Source: Apilactobacillus waqarii (GTDB taxonomy: Bacteria; Bacillota; Bacilli; Lactobacillales; Lactobacillaceae). From it: a stretch of 64,000 nucleotides of DNA. Positions 34,883-44,110 of the stretch are shown here, one piece after another; the first letter of the stretch is position 1; the number at the start of each line of letters is the position of its first letter. The translations under genes and the position numbers were made by a program. The notes beneath the pieces are model-generated. The model did no database searches. It saw only the letters and a list, made by a program, of their open reading frames with translations, and was not told the DNA's origin. Location of the stretch: the NCBI RefSeq assembly GCF_019061205.1, contig NZ_JAHQYH010000002.1, forward strand, positions 1 through 64,000, in the 5' to 3' direction.

Positions 34883-34915
34883 AAAAAAAGAGACCTCCAC
34901 AGAGGTCTCTTTTTA
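34883..34915. terminator. Bidirectional terminator
   Basis: AGAGACCTC and GAGGTCTCT stem with A and T tracts, shared by the 34206 gene and the convergent purine permease. Confidence 0.88.
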
Positions 34916-34924
34916 TTTGTCTTA

Positions 34925-36235
34925 TTATTCGTTTAATAGCCAGAAGAAGATGATGAAGATTACACCTAGCACATACATTAGTGGGTGAACTTCTTTTCCT
35001 CGTTTAGCAGCCAACATTGAGATTGGGTATACGATGAAACCTAAAGCAATACCATCTGAGATACTGTAAGTAAGTGGCATACCTAATACAATCAAGAATG
35101 ATGGAGCAGCTAATTCGAACTTGTCCCAGTGAATATCACGTAGGGCGTTAGCCATTAGAATACCGATAACGATTAATGCAGGAGCAGTAACTTGATCGGT
35201 AATTACACCAAGTAGTGGTGAGAAGAATGTTCCTAGTAAGAAGAAGATACCAGTAACGATTACTGTGAAACCAGAACGACCACCAACGGCGATACCTGCT
35301 GATGATTCAACGAAGGCGCCCATTGGGGATGAACCTAGTAGAGAACCACCAACCATTGAAAGTGAGTCAGCACTTAGTGCACGACCAATACGTGGAATCT
35401 TGTTGTCTTTGATGAAACCAGCTTGTTTAGCTAAACCAACTAAAGTACCAGTAGTATCGAAGAAGGTAACTAATAGGAAGGTAAATACAACAATCCATAG
35501 TTGTAATGTGTTGATATCAGTAACGTGTGAAATTGCAGTTAAGAAGATTGGTTTGATACTTGGAACGCTTGAAACTACGTGAGTTGGTAAACCGATTAAT
35601 CCGGTAACCATACCTAAGATAGTAGTAGCAACCATACTAATGAAAATAGCTGCAGGAACACGAGCACTCATTAATACAACGGTTAGGATTAAACCAAAGA
35701 TGGTTAACCAAGTACTACCAACGTGAAGTGATCCAAGAGTTACTAGAGTTGATTTATCAGCAACAACTAGGCCACCTTGATTTAAACCAAGAAAGGCAAT
35801 GAATAGACCAATACCACCGGCAATGGCACTCTTTAAATCAGCAGGAATTGCGTCGATGATTGTTTCTCTTAGCTTGAACGCTGTTAAAATCATGAAAATA
35901 ATAGCTGCGATAAATGTACCAGCTAGCGCTGTTTGCCAAGGAACTTTCATACCCACACAGACTGAGTAGGCGAAGAAAGCATTAGTACCCAAACTGGTAG
36001 ATAAAGCGATTGGGTAGTTAGCGATGATTCCCATTAAGAAACATCCAAGAGCAGTTGCAAGAGCAGTTGCAGTGAACATGGCACCCTTATCGATACCTGA
36101 AGCACTCATAACGTTTGGGTTTACGAATAGAATGTAAACCATTGAAACAAAGGTAGTTAAACCAGCGATGAATTCGGTACGATAGTTAGTACCTAGTTCA
36201 TCAAAATGAAAGAAATTAGCAATTCCCTTTAACAT
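34925..36235 (-). CDS. NCS2/AzgA-type purine permease
   Basis: Membrane protein of 436 residues with about 13 helices, importing adenine, guanine or hypoxanthine. Family marks include the N-terminal GTNYRTEFIAGLTTFVSMVY, NPNVMSASG, TSLGTNAFFAYSV, FFDTTGTLVG and SSPMGAFVESSAGIAVGGRSG. No purine riboswitch was found upstream; instead a GAACAT/ATGTTC inverted pair (near 36253 and 36300) could represent degenerate PurBoxes. A TATAAT on the minus strand lies near 36269. Confidence 0.92.
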   Translation of the reverse strand: MLKGIANFFHFDELGTNYRTEFIAGLTTFVSMVYILFVNPNVMSASGIDKGAMFTATALATALGCFLMGIIANYPIALSTSLGTNAFFAYSVCVGMKVPWQTALAGTFIAAIIFMILTAFKLRETIIDAIPADLKSAIAGGIGLFIAFLGLNQGGLVVADKSTLVTLGSLHVGSTWLTIFGLILTVVLMSARVPAAIFISMVATTILGMVTGLIGLPTHVVSSVPSIKPIFLTAISHVTDINTLQLWIVVFTFLLVTFFDTTGTLVGLAKQAGFIKDNKIPRIGRALSADSLSMVGGSLLGSSPMGAFVESSAGIAVGGRSGFTVIVTGIFFLLGTFFSPLLGVITDQVTAPALIVIGILMANALRDIHWDKFELAAPSFLIVLGMPLTYSISDGIALGFIVYPISMLAAKRGKEVHPLMYVLGVIFIIFFWLLNE

Positions 36236-36362
36236 GAAACATTCTCCTTTAATGTTCGTATTTATTAATATTATACGTATATATTACCATAATTAGAACA
36301 TAAGTCCACTAAAAAGCGAACTATTTTAGACAAATTTAAACAAAAATTGACGTTTTATGATA

Positions 36363-36401
36363 AAAAAACTCCAATGTTGGAGCAAAATCCGAACATTGGA
36401 G
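36363..36401 (-). terminator. Terminator of the aldo/keto reductase gene
   Basis: CTCCAATGTT (36369-36378) and AACATTGGAG (36392-36401); the minus-strand T run is the A run at 36363-36368. Confidence 0.85.
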
Positions 36402-36411
36402 TCGAAATCAA

Positions 36412-37344
36412 TTAGATGTTTCTAAAGTCATTATCAATTTGTGCATATTCTTCGTCACTTAGTGAAACGTTCAATGCCTTTGCATTGCTTTGTACTTGTT
36501 CTGGACGCTTTGCACCTGGGATAACAACAGTAACGTCTGGGTTCTTGATGTACCATGCTAATACTAATTGAGCAGTGGTAATACCATGTTTATCAGCAAG
36601 TGGCTTTAGGTTGTTAACCTTTTCAACGATCTTTTCGAAACGTTCACCGGTGAAGTCAGGGTTTCCGTGTCTGATATCATTTTCAGGGAAGTCGACCACT
36701 TCTGAGTACTTACCAGTTAATAGACCAGATGCTAATGGGAAGAATGGTACGAATGAAATGTTGTTTTCACGTAAGTAATCGAACAATTCAGTTTCAGCAT
36801 CACGGTGCAATAGACTGTATTGATCTTCAACAACATCAACTAAGCCGTCTTTGTTAGCTTCCTTGATTTGATCTAGTGAGAAGTTTGAAACACCGATTGC
36901 CTTAATCTTACCTTCTTGCTTCATTTCGTTTAATGCAGCAACCGCTTCATCTTTTGGAGTTTGGTCGTCTGGAAAGTGAATGTAGAAGATATCGATGTAG
37001 TCAGTTTGTAGACGCTTCAATGCATCATCTACTGATTTCTTTAAGAATTGTGGATTATTGTTAATTGTAACATCGCCGTCTGATGTGTCTTGAGCTGCCT
37101 TTGTAGCAATAACGAACTTGCTTCTGTCGTAGCCCTTAATGGCTTGACCGATTAGTTCTTCTGAATGACCCATACCGTATGCAAATGCAGTATCTAATAG
37201 GGTGATTCCAGAATCTAGACCGGTCTTTACGATTTGAATACCAGTTTCATCTTTTAAGTTTGGAAATAAGTTGTTACCACCAACCGCATTGGTTCCTAAA
37301 CCAAGTGGGGTTGATTCTACGTTTGATTTACCAATTTTTACCAT
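36412..37344 (-). CDS. Aldo/keto reductase
   Basis: NADPH-dependent reductase of 310 residues, starting at 37344 (MVKIGKS) with GAGGAGG nine bases upstream; an upstream start at 37362 has no ribosome-binding site. The catalytic tetrad is recognisable as D in LLDTAFAYG, Y in the same motif, K in FVIATKAA and H in FYIHFPD. The C-terminal VVIPGAKRPEQVQSN is the cofactor phosphate site. The group is YhdN/YajO-like general stress reductases. The substrate is unknown. Confidence 0.92.
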   Translation of the reverse strand: MVKIGKSNVESTPLGLGTNAVGGNNLFPNLKDETGIQIVKTGLDSGITLLDTAFAYGMGHSEELIGQAIKGYDRSKFVIATKAAQDTSDGDVTINNNPQFLKKSVDDALKRLQTDYIDIFYIHFPDDQTPKDEAVAALNEMKQEGKIKAIGVSNFSLDQIKEANKDGLVDVVEDQYSLLHRDAETELFDYLRENNISFVPFFPLASGLLTGKYSEVVDFPENDIRHGNPDFTGERFEKIVEKVNNLKPLADKHGITTAQLVLAWYIKNPDVTVVIPGAKRPEQVQSNAKALNVSLSDEEYAQIDNDFRNI

Positions 37345-37479
37345 GTAAAAAGGCCTCCTCAAATTTTTTATACGTACAAATTAATTATGAACCCTAATCG
37401 CCGATTTTTAAACCATTTGGCGTTAACTTAACCATTAATTTTTGATAAAATAAATTTAATGAATGAAGGAGGGTTAACC

Positions 37480-38034
37480 ATGAAGAAGGTTTTGATCATT
37501 GGTAATTTTCATCAATTAGGCCAGAAAGTTTATGATAAGTTATCAAATCAATATGAAGTAAACTTACTGGATGGCATTGATTTTGAGGATGTTAGTGCTT
37601 ACGCCGACAACTTGGAAGGCGTAAACGTTATCTATACATTCTTGGGACCACATGATGTTGATTTACAAATCAGTGCAGTCATTCAAGCATTGGACCGCGT
37701 TAACCCACCACTTGAACAGTTTATTATGCTATCAACAGCAGGTATTGATAATGAATTAACCGAAGAAGTGACTTATCCAGATGTGGATAATATTAGGGAA
37801 TACTTGAATCAACAAAGATACGCCGTTAAGCTGGTTGACGAATACGAAATTCCATACACCATCTTAAGACCAGTTAAAATTATTGATGATCTATCAGGTG
37901 AATTGGACATAATTGATGAAGGAATATCGATGCAATACGGCCACGTTTCTGCTGATAATGTTGCAAATACTGCTGCTAAAGTAGTAGAATATGGTCAATT
38001 TATTAATCAATCCATTGGACTGATTGAAAGATAA
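37480..38034 (+). CDS. NAD(P)-binding atypical short-chain dehydrogenase-like protein
   Basis: Protein of 184 residues starting at 37480 after AAGGAGGG. A Rossmann start MKKVLIIGNFHQLGQKVYDKL, acidic strand end, then VIYTFLGPHD, FIMLSTAGID and YTILRPVKI resemble NmrA/HSCARG-like atypical SDR proteins (YesF, CsbB-like). The glycine loop is degenerate. It is followed 14 bases later by a small hypothetical gene. Confidence 0.75.
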   Translation: MKKVLIIGNFHQLGQKVYDKLSNQYEVNLLDGIDFEDVSAYADNLEGVNVIYTFLGPHDVDLQISAVIQALDRVNPPLEQFIMLSTAGIDNELTEEVTYPDVDNIREYLNQQRYAVKLVDEYEIPYTILRPVKIIDDLSGELDIIDEGISMQYGHVSADNVANTAAKVVEYGQFINQSIGLIER

Positions 38035-38048
38035 GCGAGGTGCTTAAA

Positions 38049-38405
38049 ATGGCATTACAATTAACCAAAGAACAATTGAAAGAAATTAAACAACAACTAA
38101 CTGATACTCAAAAGGAATCACACTTGGTAATCTTTAAGAGTGTTTCACCAAAGTCTGGCGGTGAAATCCATATGATCACTAACTATGGAACTTTTGAAAC
38201 TCTTCAACAACAACGTCCTGAATTAAAAATGGAAATTGTTAGAGATATCGTTCCAGTTACCGATAGTTTGGCATACTGGGCAGTTGCACAAGATACTGCC
38301 AGTCATTTACAACCAAATGATCCAAAGGCTGCTGATGTTGCGCTACAAGTGGAACAATACACTAACGATGTGTTAGCGGATAACAAGTTGCCACAAAACA
38401 AATAA
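38049..38405 (+). CDS. Hypothetical 118-residue protein
   Basis: Soluble alpha/beta protein without signal peptide. A Lys/Gln-rich N-terminal helix (residues about 5-22), a strand LVIFKSVSPKSGGEIHMI, then helices with VTDSLAYWAVAQDT. No family is recognised. It is cotranscribed with the SDR-like gene upstream. Confidence 0.7.
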   Translation: MALQLTKEQLKEIKQQLTDTQKESHLVIFKSVSPKSGGEIHMITNYGTFETLQQQRPELKMEIVRDIVPVTDSLAYWAVAQDTASHLQPNDPKAADVALQVEQYTNDVLADNKLPQNK

Positions 38406-38408
38406 AAA

Positions 38409-38424
38409 TGTTTCACATGAAACG
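38409..38424. other. Degenerate parS-like palindrome
   Basis: TGTTTCACATGAAACG, two differences from TGTTTCACGTGAAACA, in the short gap after the 38049 gene. It has the same core as the copy at 4014. Confidence 0.3.
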
Positions 38425-38455
38425 AAGCCACACCAATAAATGGTGTGGCTTTTTT
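38425..38455 (+). terminator. Terminator after the 38049 gene
   Basis: AAGCCACACCA and TGGTGTGGCTT around ATAAA, followed by T residues; it begins right after the parS-like site. Confidence 0.85.
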
Positions 38456-38600
38456 GTATGATTCTACAAGTCGTATGTATAAGGTTACAAATTTGCGTGG
38501 ATTTGCTTATTAAATATTCGATAAATGCTAGTATTATCAACAATTATATGGGATAAAGTTAAATTATGAAAAATGGGAAAGCCATATTGGAGGCATTTAT

Positions 38601-39986
38601 ATGCATGAGAAAAACAAGAAAAACGCCGATGGAACGGTGCGTTCACTAAGTAATCGTCATGTTCAAATGATAGCGATTGGTGGAACCATCGGAACAGGAC
38701 TATTTTTAGGGTCAGGTAGTACCATTTCAAAGACCGGTCCTTCCGTACTATTGGTATATCTAGTGATTGGTTGTCTATTCTTCTTGATGATGAGAGGAAT
38801 TGGAGAAATGTTTTATTCTGATCCAAACCAACATACATTCGTTGCATTTATTACTAAATATCTAGGTCACACCGCCGGATACTTCACTGGATGGAGTTAC
38901 TGGATTGGTTTGCTATTTGCCAGCATGGCCGAATTATCAGCAATTGCTACATATGTGAACTTTTGGTTCCCACACATTCCGGCATGGTTAATCGAAGTCG
39001 TCTTTTTAGCCGTCTTAGCGACATTGAATATCATTGCCGTTAAGGTATTCGGTGAAGCCGAATTCTGGTTTGCCATGATTAAGGTGATTGCCATTGTTGC
39101 GTTGATTGTGACCGGGATTTTCATGGCGTTCTTCCACGCCTCAACCCCAGTTGGTCATGCTTCATTTGGTAACATTTTTGACCACTTTACAATGTTCCCA
39201 CACGGATTCTTTAACTTCTTCGCCGCATTCCCAATGGTATTCTTTGCCTTCCAAGGAATTGAATTCGTCAGCATCACGCTTGGTGAATCCAAAGATCCAA
39301 AGACTGTCGTTAAGAAGGCCGTTAATGAGACTCTATGGAGGATTTTGATTTTTTACATTGGAGCACTATCAGTAATTATGGTGGTAATTCCATGGACCAA
39401 ACTATCTCCAACTAATAGTCCATTCGTGCAAGTCTTTTCAATTGCAGGGTTACCTGCAGCCGCTGCTGTTATTAACTTCGTGGTATTAACATCAGCTGCT
39501 TCTTCATTGAACAGTATCATCTTCTCAGCTGGTCGTCATTTGTACCAACTAGCTAAGGATACTCACACCGATGGATTCATTCATAAAAACCTAACTCACG
39601 TTTCTAAAAACGGAATTCCAATCGCAAGTATTGGTTTGACCGCTGCTTTAATTTTGATTAACCCAATCCTAACGGTTACTCATAGCGTTTCATTCATGTT
39701 CACCTTAGTTGCCGGTGCAACTAGTGACATGTGTATTATCGTTTACCTATTTACCATGTTTGCACATCGTAAATACAGAAAGTCAGCCGACTTCTTGGAC
39801 CATGGATTCAAGATGCCGGCTTACCAATTTACCAGTCCACTAACCATTGCATTTTTCGTCTTCATTTTCGTTAGTTTGTTCTTCATTCCAGGGGACGAAG
39901 TCGGCGCAATTAGTGCAGTAATTTGGACAGTTGCATTCTATGCAGGTATCGGTATAAAGCGTCTTATTTCCCGTTCTAAAGCATAA
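38601..39986 (+). CDS. Amino-acid permease, AAT family of the APC superfamily, copy 1
   Basis: Membrane protein of 461 residues with 12 helices. The N-terminal LSNRHVQMIAIGGTIGTGLFLGSG loop, AGYFTGWSYWI, FGEAEFWFAMIK, FQGIEFVSITLGESKDP and the TSAASSLNSIIFS segment are the AAT signature set. Substrates in this group are basic, aromatic or branched amino acids or GABA; none can be fixed here. The next gene encodes a close paralogue. TTGGAGG supports the start. Confidence 0.9.
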   Translation: MHEKNKKNADGTVRSLSNRHVQMIAIGGTIGTGLFLGSGSTISKTGPSVLLVYLVIGCLFFLMMRGIGEMFYSDPNQHTFVAFITKYLGHTAGYFTGWSYWIGLLFASMAELSAIATYVNFWFPHIPAWLIEVVFLAVLATLNIIAVKVFGEAEFWFAMIKVIAIVALIVTGIFMAFFHASTPVGHASFGNIFDHFTMFPHGFFNFFAAFPMVFFAFQGIEFVSITLGESKDPKTVVKKAVNETLWRILIFYIGALSVIMVVIPWTKLSPTNSPFVQVFSIAGLPAAAAVINFVVLTSAASSLNSIIFSAGRHLYQLAKDTHTDGFIHKNLTHVSKNGIPIASIGLTAALILINPILTVTHSVSFMFTLVAGATSDMCIIVYLFTMFAHRKYRKSADFLDHGFKMPAYQFTSPLTIAFFVFIFVSLFFIPGDEVGAISAVIWTVAFYAGIGIKRLISRSKA

Positions 39987-40049
39987 TTGAGTGCTTTTGT
40001 AGGATGATACAATCACCTTGTTAGGTATTCCAAAAATCTCCCAAGTCTA

Positions 40050-40077
40050 TTGTCATCGCAAAAAATGATGATAGTAT
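40050..40077 (+). promoter_or_regulatory. Promoter of permease copy 2
   Basis: TTGTCA, 16 bases, TAGTAT. No terminator was seen between the two permease genes. Confidence 0.5.
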
Positions 40078-40140
40078 TTTCATCAATCCAAGTGAAATTG
40101 ATAAACGAATAAATCAATTAACTTAAAAGGGGGAATCTTT

Positions 40141-41526
40141 ATGCAAGAAAAGATAACGAAAAATGTGGATGGTACACTTCGCTCACTAAGCAACCGTCAT
40201 GTTCAGATGATTGCAATTGGTGGAACCATCGGGACCGGGTTATTCTTAGGTTCCGGAAGTACCATTTCAAAGACTGGACCGTCAGTAATGATAGTCTACC
40301 TAGTATTAGGATGTTTCTTCTTTCTAATGATGAGAGCCATCGGTGAAATGTTTTACGCCGATCCATCTCAACACACTTTCGTATCATTTATCTCTAAATA
40401 CCTCGGACCAACTGCTGGATACTTCACCGGTTGGAGCTACTGGTTAGGACTTTTGTTTGCCAGCATGGCTGAACTAACCGCCATTGCTACATACTTTGCC
40501 TTCTGGTTCCCACACATTCCATCGTGGATTGTCGAAGTTGCCTTCTTGGTGGTATTGGCAGGAATTAACTTAATTGCCGCAAAACTGTTTGGTGAAGCAG
40601 AGTTTTGGTTTGCAATGATCAAAATTGTGGCAATCGTGGCTTTAATCTTTACTGGTATTATCATGGTATTAGCGCACACACCAACACCTTTGGGACATGC
40701 ATCAATTAGCAATATTACTAATCATTTTACTTTATTCCCACATGGTTCATTTAACTTCATCTCAGCTTTTCCAATGGTATTCTTCGCATTCCAAGGGATT
40801 GAATTCGTAAGTATTACCCTAGGTGAATCAAAGAACCCGCACAAAGTTGTTAAGAAGGCTGTTAACGAAACTCTATGGAGAATCATGATCTTCTACATTG
40901 GTGCACTTGCTGTTATCATGGCAGTTATTCCATGGACATCAATCACTCCAGATAAGAGTCCATTCGTTCAAGTATTTACACTTGCTGGACTACCTGCAGC
41001 CGCTGCTATTATTAATTTCGTTGTATTAACATCAGCTGCATCTTCTCTAAACAGTATTATCTTCTCTGCCGGACGTCACTTCTACCAACTAGCTACTGAA
41101 GGACGTAAGGAAGGGTTCATGAACAGACACTTCGGTAAGGTTTCTAAAAACGGAATCCCAAGTGCCGCAATTCTAATCTCGGCTGCTCTAATCTTCATTA
41201 CTCCAATCATGAGTGTAAGTAACAGTATTAGTTCTGTATTTACAATCGTGGCTGGATCATCAAGTGACATGTACATCATTGTTTACCTACTAACAATGGT
41301 TGCTCACAGAAAGTACCGCGCATCAAACGACTTCCTAAGCGATGGGTTCAAGATGCCTGGATACGCAATTACTAGTCCTTTAACAATCCTATTCTTCTTC
41401 GTCATCTTCGCGAGTCTATTCTTTATCCCAGGTGACGTCGTTGGAGCAATTGGTGCAATTATTTGGTCAATCGTCTTCTGCGGATTGGTTTACTTAAAGG
41501 AAAGAAACTCAAAAGCATACGCCTAA
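40141..41526 (+). CDS. Amino-acid permease, AAT family of the APC superfamily, copy 2
   Basis: Exactly the same length (461) as copy 1 and identical over long blocks, including the first 40-residue signature region and the ASSLNSIIFSAGRH segment. Differences concentrate in the loops and in the helices of the second half (for example NSISSVFTIVAG against HSVSFMFTLVAG). The duplicated pair probably imports different but related amino acids. It has its own ribosome-binding site AAAGGGGG, its own promoter and a following terminator. Confidence 0.9.
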   Translation: MQEKITKNVDGTLRSLSNRHVQMIAIGGTIGTGLFLGSGSTISKTGPSVMIVYLVLGCFFFLMMRAIGEMFYADPSQHTFVSFISKYLGPTAGYFTGWSYWLGLLFASMAELTAIATYFAFWFPHIPSWIVEVAFLVVLAGINLIAAKLFGEAEFWFAMIKIVAIVALIFTGIIMVLAHTPTPLGHASISNITNHFTLFPHGSFNFISAFPMVFFAFQGIEFVSITLGESKNPHKVVKKAVNETLWRIMIFYIGALAVIMAVIPWTSITPDKSPFVQVFTLAGLPAAAAIINFVVLTSAASSLNSIIFSAGRHFYQLATEGRKEGFMNRHFGKVSKNGIPSAAILISAALIFITPIMSVSNSISSVFTIVAGSSSDMYIIVYLLTMVAHRKYRASNDFLSDGFKMPGYAITSPLTILFFFVIFASLFFIPGDVVGAIGAIIWSIVFCGLVYLKERNSKAYA

Positions 41527-41530
41527 ATAA

Positions 41531-41565
41531 AAAAGGAGTTAGCTAAATTTAGCTAGCTCTTTTTT
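41531..41565 (+). terminator. Terminator of permease copy 2
   Basis: GAGTTAGCTA and TAGCTAGCTC-type stem followed by TTTTTT. Confidence 0.8.
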
Positions 41566-41627
41566 GACGTTTAATTTATAATCATTGATATCAAATAATA
41601 AACATAATCAATGGGGGAGTGCTTATT

Positions 41628-41732
41628 ATGAGAGAAATTTATAAATACAGATATTGGTTTTTATTTACCGCTATTGTAATTATTGGCTTTTTAGCAGGTA
41701 TTGCAGTCGGATTAAATGCCGTTAATGGATAA
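41628..41732 (+). CDS. Small single-span membrane protein, 34 residues
   Basis: ATG to TAA behind GGGGGAG. A basic N-terminus MREIYKYRYW precedes one hydrophobic helix (about 11-29) ending in LNAVNG. It sits alone between two terminators, which argues that it is a real transcription unit. Function unknown; size and form resemble small regulators of membrane proteins or type I toxin-like peptides. Confidence 0.6.
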   Translation: MREIYKYRYWFLFTAIVIIGFLAGIAVGLNAVNG

Positions 41733-41736
41733 AATA

Positions 41737-41771
41737 AAAAAGAGTTAACCATTTTGGTTAGCTCTTTTTTT
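41737..41771. terminator. Bidirectional terminator
   Basis: AGAGTTAACC and GGTTAGCTCT around ATTTT with A and T tracts; serves the small gene and the convergent 41770 gene. Confidence 0.85.
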
Positions 41772-42351
41772 AGTGACTATTTAAATATTCTTCGTATAGT
41801 TTATTTTCCTTACTTACCAAGTCAAAAGCAGTTATAGTATCTAATTTTATTAAATTATTTTTTTCTTGTATTTCACTTTCAAAAGTTTGTTGATACCTTT
41901 CTTCATCTAAAACGATGTGATTCTTGTCATATGCGATTATGTTTCCTTTATGGAAGTTTTCATCAACACTTGTACAAAGTGATATAACTTTTCTTTTACT
42001 CAAGAAAGTATGAATAATATCATCCAGTTTTTTATTACGCATACTGCTCATTTCTTTTTTCAACTTAAAAGGATCGTATATATCATTCTTTTTATTGCTG
42101 TTGACGTAATGAGTAAAAACATTTGTATAATTGGTATTTGAAGATATTTTAGAAATATCGTTTTTTAGTAATAATGTATATGAATCTAAGAGTCCGGAAT
42201 CATCTATTGTTTCAACCAATAGATAATTATCTTTTTCTGACACAATAATCCCCAGAATAAAATCTTCAAACTCAAAGTTATCTCTTGATTTTGAGTATAT
42301 CTCTAAAACATCATTATTATCGATATACTTGTTTATATTGCTATCAATCAA
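41770..42351 (-). CDS. Hypothetical 193-residue protein with two Sm-like beta modules
   Basis: Acidic soluble protein. Two segments, GIIVSEKDNYLLVETIDDSGL (near 29-50) and GNIIAYDKNHIVLDEE (near 136-152), look like repeated Sm-like or YlqC-type beta barrels (G.I......VLLE). The middle holds a charged helix (FKLKKEMSSMRNKKLDDIIHTFL). No family identified. It lies 18 bases downstream of the PucR-type regulator on the same strand. It is more AT-rich than its neighbours. Confidence 0.65.
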   Translation of the reverse strand: MIDSNINKYIDNNDVLEIYSKSRDNFEFEDFILGIIVSEKDNYLLVETIDDSGLLDSYTLLLKNDISKISSNTNYTNVFTHYVNSNKKNDIYDPFKLKKEMSSMRNKKLDDIIHTFLSKRKVISLCTSVDENFHKGNIIAYDKNHIVLDEERYQQTFESEIQEKNNLIKLDTITAFDLVSKENKLYEEYLNSH

Positions 42352-42369
42352 ATAAATTAGCTCCTTTAT

Positions 42370-43563
42370 TTAGTGGTGAATTAAGTATAGTTTGGTAGCC
42401 ATTCTGAGTTGTTCACTATCTGAAACATCGTTTAGGCTCATGTTAAGTAGTTTTTCTAACTTCTTTAATCTATAAACGGCGGTATTTCTATGAATAAATA
42501 AATCGTTGGCCGCCATTGAAATCGATTGATTATCGGCATAGTAGTAGGAAAGTAATTCGATTAGTTCATCTTTTTCGTCATCCTTTAAGTTTAAAACAGG
42601 TCCTAAGATGGCGTCGACAAACATGTCGGCTTCTTTCTTTGGTACTAGGCTCAAAATATCTTCAACTTGTTGCGGGATGAACTTATTTGGCTTCAATATG
42701 TTTTCGCGTTTAGCGACATCCAAGGCTTCATCGGCTTCACGAAGTAACTTCTTGAATTGAATCAGTGGTTTGGCATCGTCGGTGTATCCGATTTGCGTCT
42801 TTGATCCAACAAAGTTTTCGTGGATAAACTTACTTAGTTCGTTTAATAATGTCAATAAACTCTTTTTAGTTTCGACCAAAATGAATGGCTTGAAATGCCA
42901 TGATATCAATATAATTGGAATTTGTAGTTTTTCAAAATACCAGTAGATATAGTCGTTAACACGGTGCATATCTTCTTGGTGGTGTCCGGTGTCGACGGAA
43001 TTGATTTCATCGATTTCAAACGCCTTATACATTGAATTGGAGTCTAGTCCGTTTAGTTTTAAAGTATCTTCGAAAGCATTTTCCGGTAGATTTTGTGCCA
43101 AAATGGTGTCGAACAATTCGTTGCGACGTTGTCTAACTTGGTTCAAATTAATGCTGACCTGCATGCTTTCTAGACTTAGGAGGTTGACCATGTTTTCAAT
43201 CAATAATTGGGAACTTAGGTCTTCTGGCATCTTCATTGAAAAAACCACAAATCTGCGGGTCAACTTGTCCATTGTCTTTAGCGGATAGATGCTGTACTTG
43301 TCTAAAAGGTTGACCGGTTCGGTTAGTTCGATAAGTTTTAAATCATGAATTACGGATTCAAAGAGGGATGCATCCATCTTTGCGTTTTCACTGTATGAAC
43401 GAAGACGACCGAAAACATCCATAATATATGCGTCACAATTTATTAGTTTGGCAATATGGGTAAGAATTTCGTCATCGTCTTTGCTGGCTAATATGTATTT
43501 TGATATGTCTAAAGTATCGTTCATGATTTTCTTTAACTGTTTAGCTTCATTATTTGATGGCAT
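42370..43563 (-). CDS. PucR/CdaR-type transcriptional regulator
   Basis: Regulator of about 397 residues, start taken at MPSNNEAKQ behind AGGGGG (an ATG two codons earlier is too close to it). The C-terminal PucR helix-turn-helix is clear: ELLSYYYADNQSISMAANDLFIHRNTAVYRLKKLEKLLN. A GAF-like or PucR sensory N-terminal half precedes a GGDEF-like degenerate domain (about 200-300). The family usually controls purine, amino-acid or sugar-acid use. It lies near, and oppositely oriented to, the two amino-acid permeases, which are candidate targets. Confidence 0.85.
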   Translation of the reverse strand: MPSNNEAKQLKKIMNDTLDISKYILASKDDDEILTHIAKLINCDAYIMDVFGRLRSYSENAKMDASLFESVIHDLKLIELTEPVNLLDKYSIYPLKTMDKLTRRFVVFSMKMPEDLSSQLLIENMVNLLSLESMQVSINLNQVRQRRNELFDTILAQNLPENAFEDTLKLNGLDSNSMYKAFEIDEINSVDTGHHQEDMHRVNDYIYWYFEKLQIPIILISWHFKPFILVETKKSLLTLLNELSKFIHENFVGSKTQIGYTDDAKPLIQFKKLLREADEALDVAKRENILKPNKFIPQQVEDILSLVPKKEADMFVDAILGPVLNLKDDEKDELIELLSYYYADNQSISMAANDLFIHRNTAVYRLKKLEKLLNMSLNDVSDSEQLRMATKLYLIHH

Positions 43564-43723
43564 GGACATTCCCCCTAATTTATGTTTTTATTGTGCCTAA
43601 TATTACCACAATGAATTGGATTTTAAAAAAAAGGCACTCCATATTGATGTCATTTACATTGATGTGTGAAAGTGATACGGTTAAGTCTAACATTAATTTT
43701 GGATTAGAGAGGGGTTATATAAG

Positions 43724-44074
43724 ATGAAAAAAGCAGTTCTCGTAATTGTGGCAGCGATTGTTGTCTTGGTAGTGGCAGTTCTTGCCTTTAACATTTATAA
43801 ACAATCTGATTTCAGTGTGGAAAATGAATACTACGGCATCGTTCAAAACGATAAAAGTTTGAAGAAATATTGTAAGGAACCAGAGGTTATTAAGTTCATT
43901 CAAAAACATCGTAAAGAACATCCGGAATTTACTGATAACCAGGGGTCGGGAAACATTTTATACTACGTTGTTACATATAGAGACAAATCTTTATCAATCG
44001 GTGTTGACGGAAAAGTCGATAGTAGTGGAACTAAAATCACCAAAATTTTTAATGATAATGATTTAAGCAAATAA
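43724..44074 (+). CDS. Small membrane-anchored hypothetical protein
   Basis: Protein of 116 residues: an N-terminal signal anchor (about 4-23, AVLVIVAAIVVLVVAVLAF) followed by an extracellular domain with NILYYVVTYRDKSLSIGVDGKVDSSG. It resembles DUF3139-like small exported proteins, but this is uncertain. It has its own terminator. The ribosome-binding site is AGAGGGG. Confidence 0.7.
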   Translation: MKKAVLVIVAAIVVLVVAVLAFNIYKQSDFSVENEYYGIVQNDKSLKKYCKEPEVIKFIQKHRKEHPEFTDNQGSGNILYYVVTYRDKSLSIGVDGKVDSSGTKITKIFNDNDLSK

Positions 44075-44076
44075 AC

Positions 44077-44107
44077 AAAAAACACTCCTAAACAGGAGTG
44101 TCTTTTT
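44077..44107 (+). terminator. Terminator after the 43724 gene
   Basis: ACACTCCT and AGGAGTGT around AAAC, then TTTTT. Confidence 0.85.
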
Positions 44108-44110
44108 GAT

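Noticed and set aside
36236-36362. Purine riboswitch upstream of the purine permease
   Set aside because: The conserved junction sequences and loop-loop pairing are absent; only weak PurBox-like GAACAT elements are seen.
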